Shown here: positions 7,008 through 15,409 of the stretch, piece by piece
Layout of the letters: each line of letters opens with the position of its first letter
How positions within the stretch are numbered: position 1 is the stretch's first letter
Source: TWA4 sp051879215
GTDB taxonomy: Bacteria; Bacillota; Clostridia; Lachnospirales; Lachnospiraceae
Length of the DNA: 29,891 nt
Assembly: GCA_051879215.1 (NCBI GenBank)
Contig: JBJELP010000242.1
Span: 1 to 29,891 of the forward strand
Direction of reading: 5' to 3'
Program-made: the position numbers and the translations under genes
The notes under the pieces: model-generated
What the model saw: only the letters and a program-made list of their open reading frames with translations
Database searches by the model: none
Told to the model about the DNA's origin: nothing

Positions 7008-8213
7008 TTACTGATACATACGTGTTCTGCCGATTACCTGACCACATGTTTTTTCTGCTTCCAGATATTCAGTCTCTGTCATCGGGGCTGTAATAACTGC
7101 CATTTCCCCATCGACTACTCCACGCAGAATCTGTTCCGTTTTGAAAAGCTTCTGTGTTTCTTCTGAAGCAGCTTCGGGCAGTCTTACCAGAAAACGATTC
7201 GTATAATCAAGGTAATTTTCAGGTTTCAGAACTTCACGGCTCCAGGGAGTCGTTTCGGAAACCGTACCCAATCTGATGCATTTTACCACATCTGCCACTA
7301 CAGCAGCTGCGGTGGGAAGCTTTCCTGCTCCACGTCCGAAAAACATCAGGGTGTCTACGATATTTCCGGTTACCATGATGCCATTGAATACGTCCTTTAC
7401 ATTGTATAAAGGATGATCGGAGTGAATCAGGAACGGAGCAACCATACTCTTCATCTTTCCATCTGCCATACGGCTGACGCCGAGAAGCTTGATGGACATG
7501 TTCAGTGCTGCTGCATAACGGAAATCTGCAGTGGTCACACTGGTAATGCCTTCCGTATGGATATCGGTAAAGACAACTCTTCTTCCGGCTGCAACAGATG
7601 ACAGGATTGCAATCTTACGGCATGCATCTCCGCCTTCCACATCTGCAGATGGATCTCTTTCCGCATAACCCAGTGCCTGAGCCTGCTTCAGTGCATCTTC
7701 AAAGCTGACCCCTTTCTGAGCCATTTCAGTCAGAATATAGTTGGTTGTTCCATTAAGAATACCGGCGATTTCTGTCACTTCATCCGGTGTCAGGCACTCA
7801 TAAAGAGGCCTGATAATGGGAATACCGCCGCCGACACTGGCTTCAAACATGAAATTGCAGTGATTTTCCACTGCGGTTTCCATCAGCTCCGCACCATATT
7901 CCGCCACCAGTGCTTTATTGGATGTGCATACGCTTTTACCGGCACGCAGCATGGCCATGACAAATGTGTTGGCCGGTTCCACTCCTCCCATGGTTTCCAC
8001 AACCACTGAAATTTCTGGATCCTCTGCAATAATTTTGTAATCGTGTACAATTTTATTTTCAATAGGTGTACCTGGAAAATCCCGCAGATCAAGGATGTAC
8101 TTTACATCCACCGGTTCCCCTGCTTTTTTTGCAATTGTTTCTTTGTTGACAGACAGAGCTTCCACAACACCGCTGCCAATGGTACCATAACCCATAACTG
8201 CTATCTTAGCCAT
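7008..8213 (-). CDS. hom: Homoserine dehydrogenase
   Basis: NAD(P)-dependent reduction of aspartate semialdehyde to homoserine, the branch to threonine and methionine. The 401-residue protein has the nucleotide-binding GYGTIGSG (8-15), the catalytic-domain motif GILNGTTNYIL, and ERDPSADVEGGDA. The tail after about residue 330 is shorter than a full ACT domain, consistent with a compact regulatory region. The start is ATG 8213, with GGGAG 5 bases upstream; the longest frame starts at ATG 8228, overlapping the ACT gene stop in TAATG. It follows the ACT-domain regulator, a common arrangement in Firmicutes. Confidence 0.95.
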   Translation of the reverse strand: MAKIAVMGYGTIGSGVVEALSVNKETIAKKAGEPVDVKYILDLRDFPGTPIENKIVHDYKIIAEDPEISVVVETMGGVEPANTFVMAMLRAGKSVCTSNKALVAEYGAELMETAVENHCNFMFEASVGGGIPIIRPLYECLTPDEVTEIAGILNGTTNYILTEMAQKGVSFEDALKQAQALGYAERDPSADVEGGDACRKIAILSSVAAGRRVVFTDIHTEGITSVTTADFRYAAALNMSIKLLGVSRMADGKMKSMVAPFLIHSDHPLYNVKDVFNGIMVTGNIVDTLMFFGRGAGKLPTAAAVVADVVKCIRLGTVSETTPWSREVLKPENYLDYTNRFLVRLPEAASEETQKLFKTEQILRGVVDGEMAVITAPMTETEYLEAEKTCGQVIGRTRMYQ

Positions 8214-8227
8214 AGTATCTCCCTTCA

Positions 8228-8671
8228 TTACTCTCTGGACAATAATTTTAATTCACAGATTCCATTCAGTGTCTCAAGTGCAGACACCATTTCCGTAATA
8301 TCTGTGCTGGATGACAATACATCTGCACTGATGGTAAGTGATGCTACCCCGTTCACAGGAATTGCCTGTAAAATAGTAAGGATATTCATCTCATACTCAG
8401 CCATAACTTTCAGTACTTCCGAAAGCAGACCCGGTACATCTTCCATGATAATCATAAATGTAATGGTTCTGCCCTGCAAATTTTCCCTGAACGGCATGAT
8501 GTCATCTTTATACTTATAATAAGAACTTCTGCTGATGCCGACACGGTTCATTGCTGCCTGAACAGTCAGATTCTTATCCGCCTCCAGAAGTCTTTTGGCT
8601 TCCACCACTTTTAAAAGAACATCCGGAAGTGCTTTCTTTTTCACTAAAAAATAATTATTTTTCTCTGACAT
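8228..8671 (-). CDS. ACT domain-containing protein (UPF0735/PheB type)
   Basis: A 147-residue protein with an N-terminal helix-turn-helix-like segment (AAMNRVGISRSSYYKYKD, about 40-57) and a C-terminal ACT domain (about 70-147) with DVPGLLSEVLKVMAE and a second beta-alpha unit. ACT domains bind amino acids; this family usually sits beside hom or thrB and is thought to be regulatory. Its exact ligand is unknown. The HTH-like part may be a structural relic or a true DNA binder. The start has GGGAAG upstream. First gene of the ACT-hom-ribU unit. Confidence 0.85.
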   Translation of the reverse strand: MSEKNNYFLVKKKALPDVLLKVVEAKRLLEADKNLTVQAAMNRVGISRSSYYKYKDDIMPFRENLQGRTITFMIIMEDVPGLLSEVLKVMAEYEMNILTILQAIPVNGVASLTISADVLSSSTDITEMVSALETLNGICELKLLSRE

Positions 8672-8746
8672 TTCTTACTTCCCATGTGAAAACTCCTCTT
8701 TTTTCCGTGCAAAAAATACAAATGTATGCACACGAAAGACAGGAAT

Positions 8747-8775
8747 ACTATACCATAAAAACCGTCCTGTTTCAA
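8747..8775 (-). promoter_or_regulatory. Promoter of the ACT-hom-ribU unit
   Basis: On the minus strand: -35 TTGAAA (8770-8775), a 17-base spacer, -10 TATAGT (8747-8752), about 75 bases before the ACT gene start. No T-box or other riboswitch motif was seen in the leader. Confidence 0.75.
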
Positions 8776-8832
8776 CTGCAATCAGGATCCCCGGTTCTAC
8801 GGTGATTTTAACACAGCAGTTAACAAATCAAT

Positions 8833-8870
8833 GAAAGCAGACCGGCTGACATCCATGCCTGTCTGCTTCC
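8833..8870 (-). terminator. Hairpin after prfB, probable weak terminator
   Basis: On the minus strand: GGAAGCAGAC (8861-8870) pairs with GTCTGCTTTC (8833-8842), 9 of 10 Watson-Crick, around an 18-base loop. It begins 9 bases after the prfB stop. The following sequence ATTGATTTGTTAAC is only moderately T-rich, so termination may be partial. Confidence 0.55.
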
Positions 8871-8878
8871 TGTAAAAA

Positions 8879-10007
8879 TTACATGTTTTCTTCCGTTTCT
8901 GTTCCGTTTTTCTTCCATTTCAGAAAAGCACTGATAAACGGATCCAGAGCACCATCCAGAACAGCTTCTGCATTACCGCTTTCACATCCGGTCCGATGAT
9001 CCTTTACCAGTGTGTATGGCTGCATTACATAAGAACGGATCTGGCTTCCCCATGCAATATCCTTAATGTCTCCGCGGATATCAGAAAGTTTTTCCGCATT
9101 CTCCTGCTGCTTCAGAATCAGAAGCCGGGCTTTCAGCATCTGCATGGCCTTATCCTTGTTCTGGAACTGTGATCTTTCATTCTGGCAGGTAACGACAATG
9201 TTGGTCGGAATATGGGTAATACGAATTGCTGAAGAAGTTTTATTGATATGCTGACCACCGGCACCGCTGGAACGGTAGGTATCGATTCGCAGATCTTCTT
9301 CGTTGATCTCAATATCAATATCTTCTTCAATATCCGGCATGACATCACAGGATACAAAAGAGGTCTGTCTCTTCCCCGCCGCATTGAAGGGAGAGATGCG
9401 GACCAGTCTGTGAACGCCCTTTTCCGACTGCAGATAACCATATGCATTCTCACCGTTAATCTGAATGGTCACAGACTTGATGCCTGCTTCATCACCATCC
9501 AGAAAATCCAGAACATCCACTGTAAATCCATGGCGTTCTGCCCAACGGCAGTACATGCGGTACAGCATACTTGCCCAGTCACAGGATTCCGTTCCGCCGG
9601 CACCTGCATGCAGGGTCAGAATTGCATTGTCCCGATCGTATTCACCGGTCAGCAATGTACTGATACGAAGTTCTTCAATATCTGCCTGAAGCTTCTTTAA
9701 TGCTTCTTCGATTTCCGGAAGAAGGGAAAGATCATTTTCTTCATCTCCCATTTCCAGAAGTGTTTCCACATCTTCATACTGTGATTCCAGACTGTGGATT
9801 GTATCCACACTGTTTTTCAGGCTTTTCATTTCCTGTACAATTTTGGTGGATTTCTCCGGATCCAGCCAGAAATCAGGCTCTTCCATATATTTTTCAAGCT
9901 CTGCAATTCGATCTTTTTTTGCAGCTAAGTTAAAGTGAATCCCTCACTTCGATTAATGGTTCTTTAAGGTTTGACAGAGTAAATCTGAAGGGATCAAATT
10001 CAACCAT
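8879..10007 (-). CDS. prfB: Peptide chain release factor 2, with programmed +1 frameshift
   Basis: Class I release factor for UGA and UAA codons. Translation starts at ATG 10007 (GAGGTG 6 bases upstream), reads 25 codons ending in CTT, meets an in-frame TAA at 9932-9930 and resumes in the +1 frame at AAC. The joined protein has 375 residues, the usual RF2 length. The first part (MVEFDPFRFTLSNLKEPLIE) and the residues after the shift (KKDRIAELEKYMEEPDFW) both match RF2 N termini, so the shift is supported on both sides. The anticodon-reading SPF motif (RISPFNAAG) and the peptidyl-hydrolysis GGQ motif (GAGGQHINKTSS) are present. It follows secA by 110 bases. A frame-only reading would wrongly begin at 9886. 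Confidence 0.95.
9929..9947 (-). promoter_or_regulatory. prfB recoding site CTT TAA C
   Basis: On the minus strand: GTGAGGGATTCA followed by CTT TAA C. The AGGG-containing stretch acts as the internal Shine-Dalgarno-like stimulator. Slippage of the Leu-tRNA at CTT skips one T so that AAC is read next. The stop here is TAA; the textbook site is CTT TGA C. The residue after Leu is therefore Asn instead of the usual Asp. Confidence 0.92.
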
Positions 10008-10075
10008 TATATCACCTCTTTCCATTTATTATATTCAGTTTTCGTAAATCATTCCGGCCGATACGTCACCCCAGG

Positions 10076-10092
10076 AAAACACGCAGTGTTTT
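10076..10092 (-). other. Small hairpin between secA and prfB
   Basis: AAAACAC, a 3-base loop, GTGTTTT. It has no separate T tract, so it is at most a weak attenuator between secA and prfB. No convincing separate prfB promoter was found (an isolated TATAAT lies at about 10025 without a good -35). Confidence 0.3.
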
Positions 10093-10117
10093 TTAGGTTG
10101 GCTCTGAACCATAATGC

Positions 10118-12691
10118 TTACTTTCTTCCGCAGCACTGTTTATATTTTTTGCCGGAGCCGCAGGGACAGGGATCATTGGGATAAACCTTACGTCCTGCAC
10201 GTTTTACAATCTTCGGACCTGCAGAATCATCCTTATTGGTACCGGTCACTTTAACAACCTGTGTCCGTTCTTCCTGCTTCTTGGCCGTTACGGAATACAT
10301 TCTGCGGACAGTTTCTTCCTGAATGGACGCGGTCAGTGCTTCAAACATATCAAATGCTGCCATCTTGTACTCAACCAGAGGATCCTTCTGTCCATAGGAC
10401 TGTAAACCGATGCCCTGACGAAGCTGTACCATATCATCAATATGGTCCATCCATTTCATATCAATAACACGCAGTAGAATAATCCGTTCCACTTCACGCA
10501 TCAGTTCTGCGGAAGGATACTCAGATTCTTTCAGTTCATACAGTTTAACAGCCTGTTCTTTCAGAGCCTGCTTCAGCTCTGCCTTATTCATCCGGTTCAG
10601 TTCTTCCTGGGTGAAATTCAGCTTCAGCGGAATACATTCACGAATCAGGCCGGAAAGTTCAACCATATTCCATTCTTCCGGCTCCTGTTCTTCGGAAATG
10701 CACATGTCCACGGCATGCTCAATGATTTCCTGAATCATATTGATGATCACATCCCGCATGTCTTCGCCATCCAGAACTTTGCGCCGTTCGGCATAAATAA
10801 TCTCACGCTGTTCGTTATTTACCTGATCATATTCAAACAGATTTTTACGGACAGCAAAATGATTGTGTTCGATTTTTTCCTGCGCTTTACGGATGGCTTC
10901 TGATAAGGATTTATGGGTGATTTCCTCATCCTTGACGGCTACCTTTGAAAAGATACCGATCATACGCTCTGATCCGAACAGACGCATCAGGTCATCTTCC
11001 AGGGAAATGAAGAAACGGGATTCACCCGGATCCCCCTGACGGCCGGAACGGCCCCGCAGCTGGTTATCGATACGTCTCGCTTCATGGCGTTCCGTACCAA
11101 GTATCAGAAGACCGCCTGCTTTTCTGGCTTCCTCATCCAGTTTGATATCGGTACCACGGCCCGCCATGTTGGTTGCAATGGTAATGGCACCATGGATACC
11201 TGCTTTTGCAACGATCTGTGCTTCCCGTTCATGCATTTTGGCATTCAGAACTTCCACGTCATGGATTCCTTTTGCATTGATCATACGTGCCAGCAGTTCC
11301 GTATTCTGAATGGATGTGGTACCAACCAGTACGGGACGTCCTGTTTCATGGGCTGCCACAACTTCACGGACAACTGCACGGAACTTTTCGTCCTTGGTTG
11401 TAAATACCGCATCTTCACGGTCATTACGAATAACCGGTTTGTTGGTGGGAACTTCCACAACATCCATGCCGTAGATATCACGGAATTCTTTTTCCTCTGT
11501 CATGGCAGTACCGGTCATGCCTGCCTTCTTTTCAAATTTGTTGAAGAAATTCTGGAACGTGATGGTCGCGATGGTTTTGTTCTCTCTCTTGATCTTCACA
11601 CCTTCTTTGGCTTCAATTGCCTGGTGCAGACCATCGGAATAACGACGTCCGGGCATTATACGTCCGGTAAATTCATCGATAATCAGGACCTGATCATCCT
11701 TTACAATGTAATCATGCCCTTCCACCATCAGATTATGTGCACGAAGTGCCAGAATAATGTTATGCTGTTTTTCCAGATTTTCCGGATCTGCCAGATTATC
11801 AATCCGGAAATACTCTTCTACTTTTCTTGTACCGGCTGCAGTCAGTGTAACAATCTTATCTTTTTCATTGACTACATAATCACCGTCTTCATCCGCTTCC
11901 GGATTTTCATTGAGAAGCAGTTCCATCTTTGTCAGTTCCGGACGGAAGGTACCGCGTACCAGCCGTCTGGCCAGACGGTCACACTGCTCATACAGTTCTG
12001 AAGATTTGCTGCCCTGTCCGCTGATAATCAGAGGTGTTCTTGCTTCATCAATCAGAACTGAGTCCACTTCGTCGATGATGGCATAGTGCAGATCCCGGAG
12101 AACCAGATCCTTTTTGAACAGCACCATATTATCACGAAGATAATCAAAGCCCAGTTCGTTGTTGGTTACATATGTGATATCACAGCCATATGCTTCACGA
12201 CGTTCCTCACTGTTCATGCTGTTAAGAACAACACCAACTGTCAGACCGAGGAAACGGTGGATCTGACCCATCCACTCTGCATCTCGCTGTGCCAGATAAT
12301 CATTGACCGTTACGATGTGAACGCCCTTTCCTTCCAGTGCATTCAGATATGCAGGAAGTGTGGATACCAGAGTTTTACCTTCACCGGTTTTCATCTCTGC
12401 AATTCGTCCCTGATGCAGAATAACACCGCCAATCAGCTGAACCGGATAATGTTCCATACCCAGAACACGACGTCCTGCTTCACGGACAACTGCAAATGCT
12501 TCCGGAAGAATATCATCCAGTGTCTCCCCATCTGCAAGCCGTCTTTTGAACTCATCTGTTTTTGCCCGGAGTTCTTCATCCGACAACGCTTCTATCTGCG
12601 GCTTCATTGCAACAATTTTATTCACGATCTGATTGATTGGTTTCAATTCACGTTCACTGTAAGTGCCAAATATCTTAGTAAATAAACCCAT
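10118..12691 (-). CDS. secA: Protein translocase ATPase SecA
   Basis: Motor ATPase that pushes secreted proteins through SecYEG. The 857-residue protein has Walker A MKTGEGKT (about 100-107), the DEVD Walker B (IIDEVDSVLIDEARTP), the preprotein cross-linking region, motor motif MAGRGTDIKL, RGRSGRQGD, and the C-terminal zinc/SecB-binding motif CPCGSGKKYKQCC. It is full length. The start has GGAGGG 5-6 bases upstream. It is transcribed away from hpf; in many Firmicutes hpf, secA and prfB are neighbours in one direction, whereas here hpf is inverted relative to secA-prfB. Confidence 0.98.
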   Translation of the reverse strand: MGLFTKIFGTYSERELKPINQIVNKIVAMKPQIEALSDEELRAKTDEFKRRLADGETLDDILPEAFAVVREAGRRVLGMEHYPVQLIGGVILHQGRIAEMKTGEGKTLVSTLPAYLNALEGKGVHIVTVNDYLAQRDAEWMGQIHRFLGLTVGVVLNSMNSEERREAYGCDITYVTNNELGFDYLRDNMVLFKKDLVLRDLHYAIIDEVDSVLIDEARTPLIISGQGSKSSELYEQCDRLARRLVRGTFRPELTKMELLLNENPEADEDGDYVVNEKDKIVTLTAAGTRKVEEYFRIDNLADPENLEKQHNIILALRAHNLMVEGHDYIVKDDQVLIIDEFTGRIMPGRRYSDGLHQAIEAKEGVKIKRENKTIATITFQNFFNKFEKKAGMTGTAMTEEKEFRDIYGMDVVEVPTNKPVIRNDREDAVFTTKDEKFRAVVREVVAAHETGRPVLVGTTSIQNTELLARMINAKGIHDVEVLNAKMHEREAQIVAKAGIHGAITIATNMAGRGTDIKLDEEARKAGGLLILGTERHEARRIDNQLRGRSGRQGDPGESRFFISLEDDLMRLFGSERMIGIFSKVAVKDEEITHKSLSEAIRKAQEKIEHNHFAVRKNLFEYDQVNNEQREIIYAERRKVLDGEDMRDVIINMIQEIIEHAVDMCISEEQEPEEWNMVELSGLIRECIPLKLNFTQEELNRMNKAELKQALKEQAVKLYELKESEYPSAELMREVERIILLRVIDMKWMDHIDDMVQLRQGIGLQSYGQKDPLVEYKMAAFDMFEALTASIQEETVRRMYSVTAKKQEERTQVVKVTGTNKDDSAGPKIVKRAGRKVYPNDPCPCGSGKKYKQCCGRK

Positions 12692-12706
12692 TCAAACCCT
12701 CCATTC

Positions 12707-12749
12707 AAACGCTTTGCGTTTTTGTACAGGCGTCTCTCCATCGGCCTGT
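12707..12749 (-). other. Two small hairpins in the secA leader
   Basis: The 5' leader of secA holds a hairpin ACAGGC/GCCTGT (12726-12749) and, just before the ribosome binding site, AAACGC-AAA-GCGTTT (12707-12721). The second could influence ribosome access; no reported regulatory motif was recognised. Confidence 0.4.
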
Positions 12750-12790
12750 TCAGAATTTTCATTTCATTTGCCGACAGATTCACAGACTAG

Positions 12791-12819
12791 ATTGTACCAC
12801 TTACCCATTCTTCTTTCAA
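12791..12819 (-). promoter_or_regulatory. secA promoter
   Basis: On the minus strand: -35 TTGAAA (12814-12819), a 17-base spacer, -10 TACAAT (12791-12796), about 100 bases before the secA start. Confidence 0.75.
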
Positions 12820-12894
12820 CTAAAAATAGAGCAGATTGTAAGAGATGCACAATTTTTTTATCTTTTTTCTCTTGTGTATTCTGTCTTTCTTAAG

Positions 12895-12999
12895 TTATCC
12901 ACAAATTGTTATTATCTGACAGTTTACTTATCCACAGAAAAATCACTGCTTTTTTTGCCGAAAATTCAGTTATTCACTGAGTTATCCACATTATCCACA
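12895..12999 (+). promoter_or_regulatory. Cluster of DnaA boxes
   Basis: Four exact copies of the DnaA box TTATCCACA, all in plus orientation, at 12895-12903, 12928-12936, 12982-12990 and 12991-12999; the last two abut. A near match, TTATTCACT, is at 12970-12978. The surrounding sequence is A/T rich. dnaA and dnaN are absent and gene direction does not switch here overall, so this is more likely a DnaA-binding regulatory or titration cluster than the replication origin. Confidence 0.8.
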
Positions 13000-13022
13000 G
13001 CTTTTTCAAATCGGATTTTACG

Positions 13023-13039
13023 TTGACAGAATCTGTCAA
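13023..13039. other. Perfect palindrome, possible operator
   Basis: TTGACAG-AAT-CTGTCAA, 7-bp perfect arms with a 3-base spacer, 24 bases after the last DnaA box and about 210 bases before the hpf -35. Each arm resembles a -35 hexamer, but no -10 lies at the right distance on either strand, so an operator is more plausible than a promoter pair. Confidence 0.35.
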
Positions 13040-13252
13040 TAGAAAACATTTGTTTTGTTCATATCACCGAAAACACATTTTTCCGTTACAATTCGCCATA
13101 CTTCTGCTGACAGAAATCTCAGGGTTTCAGTTCCAATCCTCCGCTTTCATACAGATTGAAATTCCGGATTCTCTCTGAAATGATACTTTGCTAAATAGTT
13201 TTACAACTTGTTCGATAAATTATAAATTTTCTGTGAATTTATATTATTTCTA

Positions 13253-13280
13253 TTGTTTTTCCGTAAAAATATGGTATACT
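13253..13280 (+). promoter_or_regulatory. hpf promoter
   Basis: Extended -10 TGGTATACT (-10 hexamer 13275-13280) with a poor -35 TTGTTT (13253-13258) and a 16-base spacer. It lies about 60 bases before the hpf start. Confidence 0.65.
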
Positions 13281-13341
13281 GGAATCAGATTTCAAACTGA
13301 GTTTCAGAGAAATCCAATTCATGGTAAAAGGAGCTGATTGT

Positions 13342-13878
13342 ATGCGTTATAACATTATCGGACGTAATATCGAAGTAACAGATGGTCTCAGGAATGCCAT
13401 CTATGATAAACTTGGAAAGCTGGAAAAGTATTTCCGCCCCGATACTACCATTAATGTAACTCTGAGTGTGGAAAAAGACAGACAGAAAGTGGAAGTGACC
13501 ATTCCTGTAAAAGGTAACATTATTCGTTCAGAACAGACAAGCACAGATATGTATGTATCCATTGATCTGGTTGAGGAAATCATCGAACGGCAGCTTCGCA
13601 AATATAAAACCAGGCTGACTGCTCCGGTGAAAGGTGCTCAGACCATCAGTGATTTCGCAGAATCCTATATCCAGGAAGATTTTGAAGAACCCGATGAAAT
13701 CTGTATTGAACGTACCAAGAGATTTGCGGTAAAACCCATGGATCCTGAAGAAGCATGTATGCAGATGGAACTGCTCGGTCATACTTTCTTTGTATTCCGC
13801 AATGCGGAAACTCTGCAGATCAATGTTGTTTATAAGAGAAAGAACGGAAACTACGGTCTGATTGATCCGGAATTCTGA
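13342..13878 (+). CDS. hpf: Ribosome hibernation promoting factor, long form
   Basis: Binds 70S ribosomes and pairs them into inactive 100S dimers in slow growth. The 178-residue protein has the N-terminal S30AE domain (residues 1 to about 100, starting MRYNIIGRNIEVTDGLR) and the C-terminal dimerisation domain (about 120-178, with MDPEEACMQMELLGHTFFVF and NGNYGLI), which identifies the long Firmicute type. The start ATG 13342 has AGGAG 8 bases upstream; the longer frame to 13321 begins before this site. It is the only complete plus-strand gene here, divergent from secA and ended by a strong terminator. Confidence 0.95.
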   Translation: MRYNIIGRNIEVTDGLRNAIYDKLGKLEKYFRPDTTINVTLSVEKDRQKVEVTIPVKGNIIRSEQTSTDMYVSIDLVEEIIERQLRKYKTRLTAPVKGAQTISDFAESYIQEDFEEPDEICIERTKRFAVKPMDPEEACMQMELLGHTFFVFRNAETLQINVVYKRKNGNYGLIDPEF

Positions 13879-13902
13879 TTCTTTATTATGAAATAAACAG
13901 TT

Positions 13903-13953
13903 CCCCCGGTCAGAGTCTATCATTTCTCATATAGACTCTGACCGGGGGTTTTT
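13903..13953 (+). terminator. Rho-independent terminator of hpf
   Basis: CCCCCGGTCAGAGTCTAT (13903-13920), a 10-base loop, then its perfect 18-base complement (13931-13948) and five T. On the minus strand the stem is not followed by a T run, so it serves mainly hpf, although it lies between convergent hpf and rsiV. Confidence 0.95.
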
Positions 13954-13986
13954 GATTCCGATTGGTGATTTAATTCCGTTATGATA

Positions 13987-14868
13987 TCAACGATATTCGT
14001 TTTTTAAGACATCACGGATCAGATCTTTTCTTACCGTAAACTCCGGTGTTCCCATGTAACCCGGTGCAACCTCATATTTATCAAACACAATTACCAGATC
14101 TTCGTTTTCATCCCAGTAAAAATTGTGATTTTCTGTAAGCTTTACAAAATCCTCTCCCAATTCTGCGTCATCTACCCAGTATTTTTTGTTGATGTCCTCT
14201 GCCATCTGTTCTCTCATCTGCCGTTTGATCTCATTTTCTATTATGCTGTAAAAACGATTGTCTGCAGCCAGATCACTCAACTGAATCAGTTTTCCGCTGC
14301 TCCTGTCTATATGATAATATTTATAATAGGTATTGCTGCTTCCCGCATCTTCATGAACCTGAATTCTGAGTGTAAACCATTTTTCCGTATTTGTTAACAC
14401 ACTATAATCCGTATAAACTGCACCGTGTCCCTGGTCTCCGATTTCTTCAATCTCTTCATAAAACTGACCCACAAGAATTTCAGTCATCTCGTCAATATCC
14501 TTGTTGATATTCTCTGCAGCACCGCTGCTTTCATCTTCGATTTTCGGCACATTAACGTTCATTTCATGGTTGTCATCGGAATAAAAATAATTACGGATGG
14601 TAACTACTTTTACGATATTACTTATGACCGGAACCTTTTTCAATGCCTGGGCATACGCTGTGCTGACATTGGAAGGAATGATAAGAAATACCAGCAGAAA
14701 ACCTGCTGCTATTATGGTGTATTTCGAAAAATTTCCTGACACTTCTGTTTTGTGTTCCCTTTCAGGCAGCATAGAAAGGGCCTGTTCTATTCTCTCTATG
14801 ACACAATCCGGAATATCTTCTGCTTCTTCTCTGGCTTTTGTTTTTAAAAAATCGTCAAATTGATCCAT
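13987..14868 (-). CDS. rsiV: RsiV-like anti-sigma factor (DUF4179/DUF3298 type)
   Basis: Probable membrane anti-sigma factor that holds the adjacent ECF sigma factor inactive. The 293-residue protein has a cytoplasmic N terminus (1-48), one transmembrane segment (about 50-66) and a large extracellular domain whose C-terminal half (about 200-290) has the DUF3298 pattern with FDKYEVAPGYMG and PEFTV. In Bacillus subtilis, RsiV of this layout binds lysozyme directly and is then cut by signal peptidase and RasP. That mode here is inferred from family and layout. The ribosome binding site is GGAGG; it overlaps sigV by 14 bases. Confidence 0.88.
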   Translation of the reverse strand: MDQFDDFLKTKAREEAEDIPDCVIERIEQALSMLPEREHKTEVSGNFSKYTIIAAGFLLVFLIIPSNVSTAYAQALKKVPVISNIVKVVTIRNYFYSDDNHEMNVNVPKIEDESSGAAENINKDIDEMTEILVGQFYEEIEEIGDQGHGAVYTDYSVLTNTEKWFTLRIQVHEDAGSSNTYYKYYHIDRSSGKLIQLSDLAADNRFYSIIENEIKRQMREQMAEDINKKYWVDDAELGEDFVKLTENHNFYWDENEDLVIVFDKYEVAPGYMGTPEFTVRKDLIRDVLKNEYR

Positions 14869-15349
14869 TCTCGAAACCCTCCTTTAAGATTTCCCGCAGC
14901 TGCTTTCTTGCACGAAACAGCCGCTGTTTGACGGTTACCATAGAAGTGTCAGTAATTTTTGCAATCTGTGCGATCGAGAACTCTTCATAATAATACAGTG
15001 TAACAACTGTCCGATATGGCTGTTTCAGACTTTTGACAGCCTCCTGCAGAGAAATTGTAGTCAGAAGATGATTTTCAACATCCTCATCGGCCATATCAAT
15101 TGTATCCATCGATACTATTTTTGCATTTTTCCGCACAAATTCCACTGCCGTGTTATGCACAATCCGAAGGATCCAGGGTTTAAATGCGTTTTCATTTTTT
15201 AGCGAATCGATTTTTCTATACGCACGAAAAATCGATTCGCTGATTATTTCAGCGGCATCCGCATCATTTTTTACAACAGAAAACGCCAGGGAATACATGG
15301 CTTTTTCCTGTTGTCTAATGTGTTCACAAAAGTTTTCCTTGTCAATCAA
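14855..15349 (-). CDS. sigV: ECF RNA polymerase sigma factor, SigV-like
   Basis: Extracytoplasmic-function sigma factor of 164 residues. Region 2 covers about 10-75 (EIISESIFRAYRKIDSLKNENAFKPW split by the -10 recognition helix) and region 4 about 100-155 (YRTVVTLYYYEEFSIAQIA then the helix-turn-helix VTVKQRLFRARKQL). It starts with TTG at 15349, which has AGGAG 7 bases upstream; a weak start codon would keep its level low. It overlaps the anti-sigma gene, as normal for such pairs. The V assignment rests on the RsiV-like partner and on the envelope acyltransferase genes in the same operon. Confidence 0.88.
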   Translation of the reverse strand: MIDKENFCEHIRQQEKAMYSLAFSVVKNDADAAEIISESIFRAYRKIDSLKNENAFKPWILRIVHNTAVEFVRKNAKIVSMDTIDMADEDVENHLLTTISLQEAVKSLKQPYRTVVTLYYYEEFSIAQIAKITDTSMVTVKQRLFRARKQLREILKEGFENGSI

Positions 15350-15409
15350 GGCTGTTCTCCTTTATTCCAGTACATCAAAAAATAAAAATCAGGCAGGTAA
15401 GATGGCTGG

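Noticed and set aside
8879..9886. prfB as a complete 335-residue gene starting at 9886
   Set aside because: The N-terminal RF2 sequence continues upstream through a +1 frameshift to ATG 10007, which has a good ribosome binding site.
11084..12001. 305-codon plus-strand frame opposite secA
   Set aside because: It lies wholly inside secA on the other strand, is Cys/Phe/His rich, lacks a recognisable domain and is an antisense shadow.
12895..12999. Chromosomal replication origin
   Set aside because: The DnaA boxes suggest it, but dnaA, dnaN and rpmH are absent, genes on both sides keep the same strand, and no clear DnaA-trio or unwinding element was seen.
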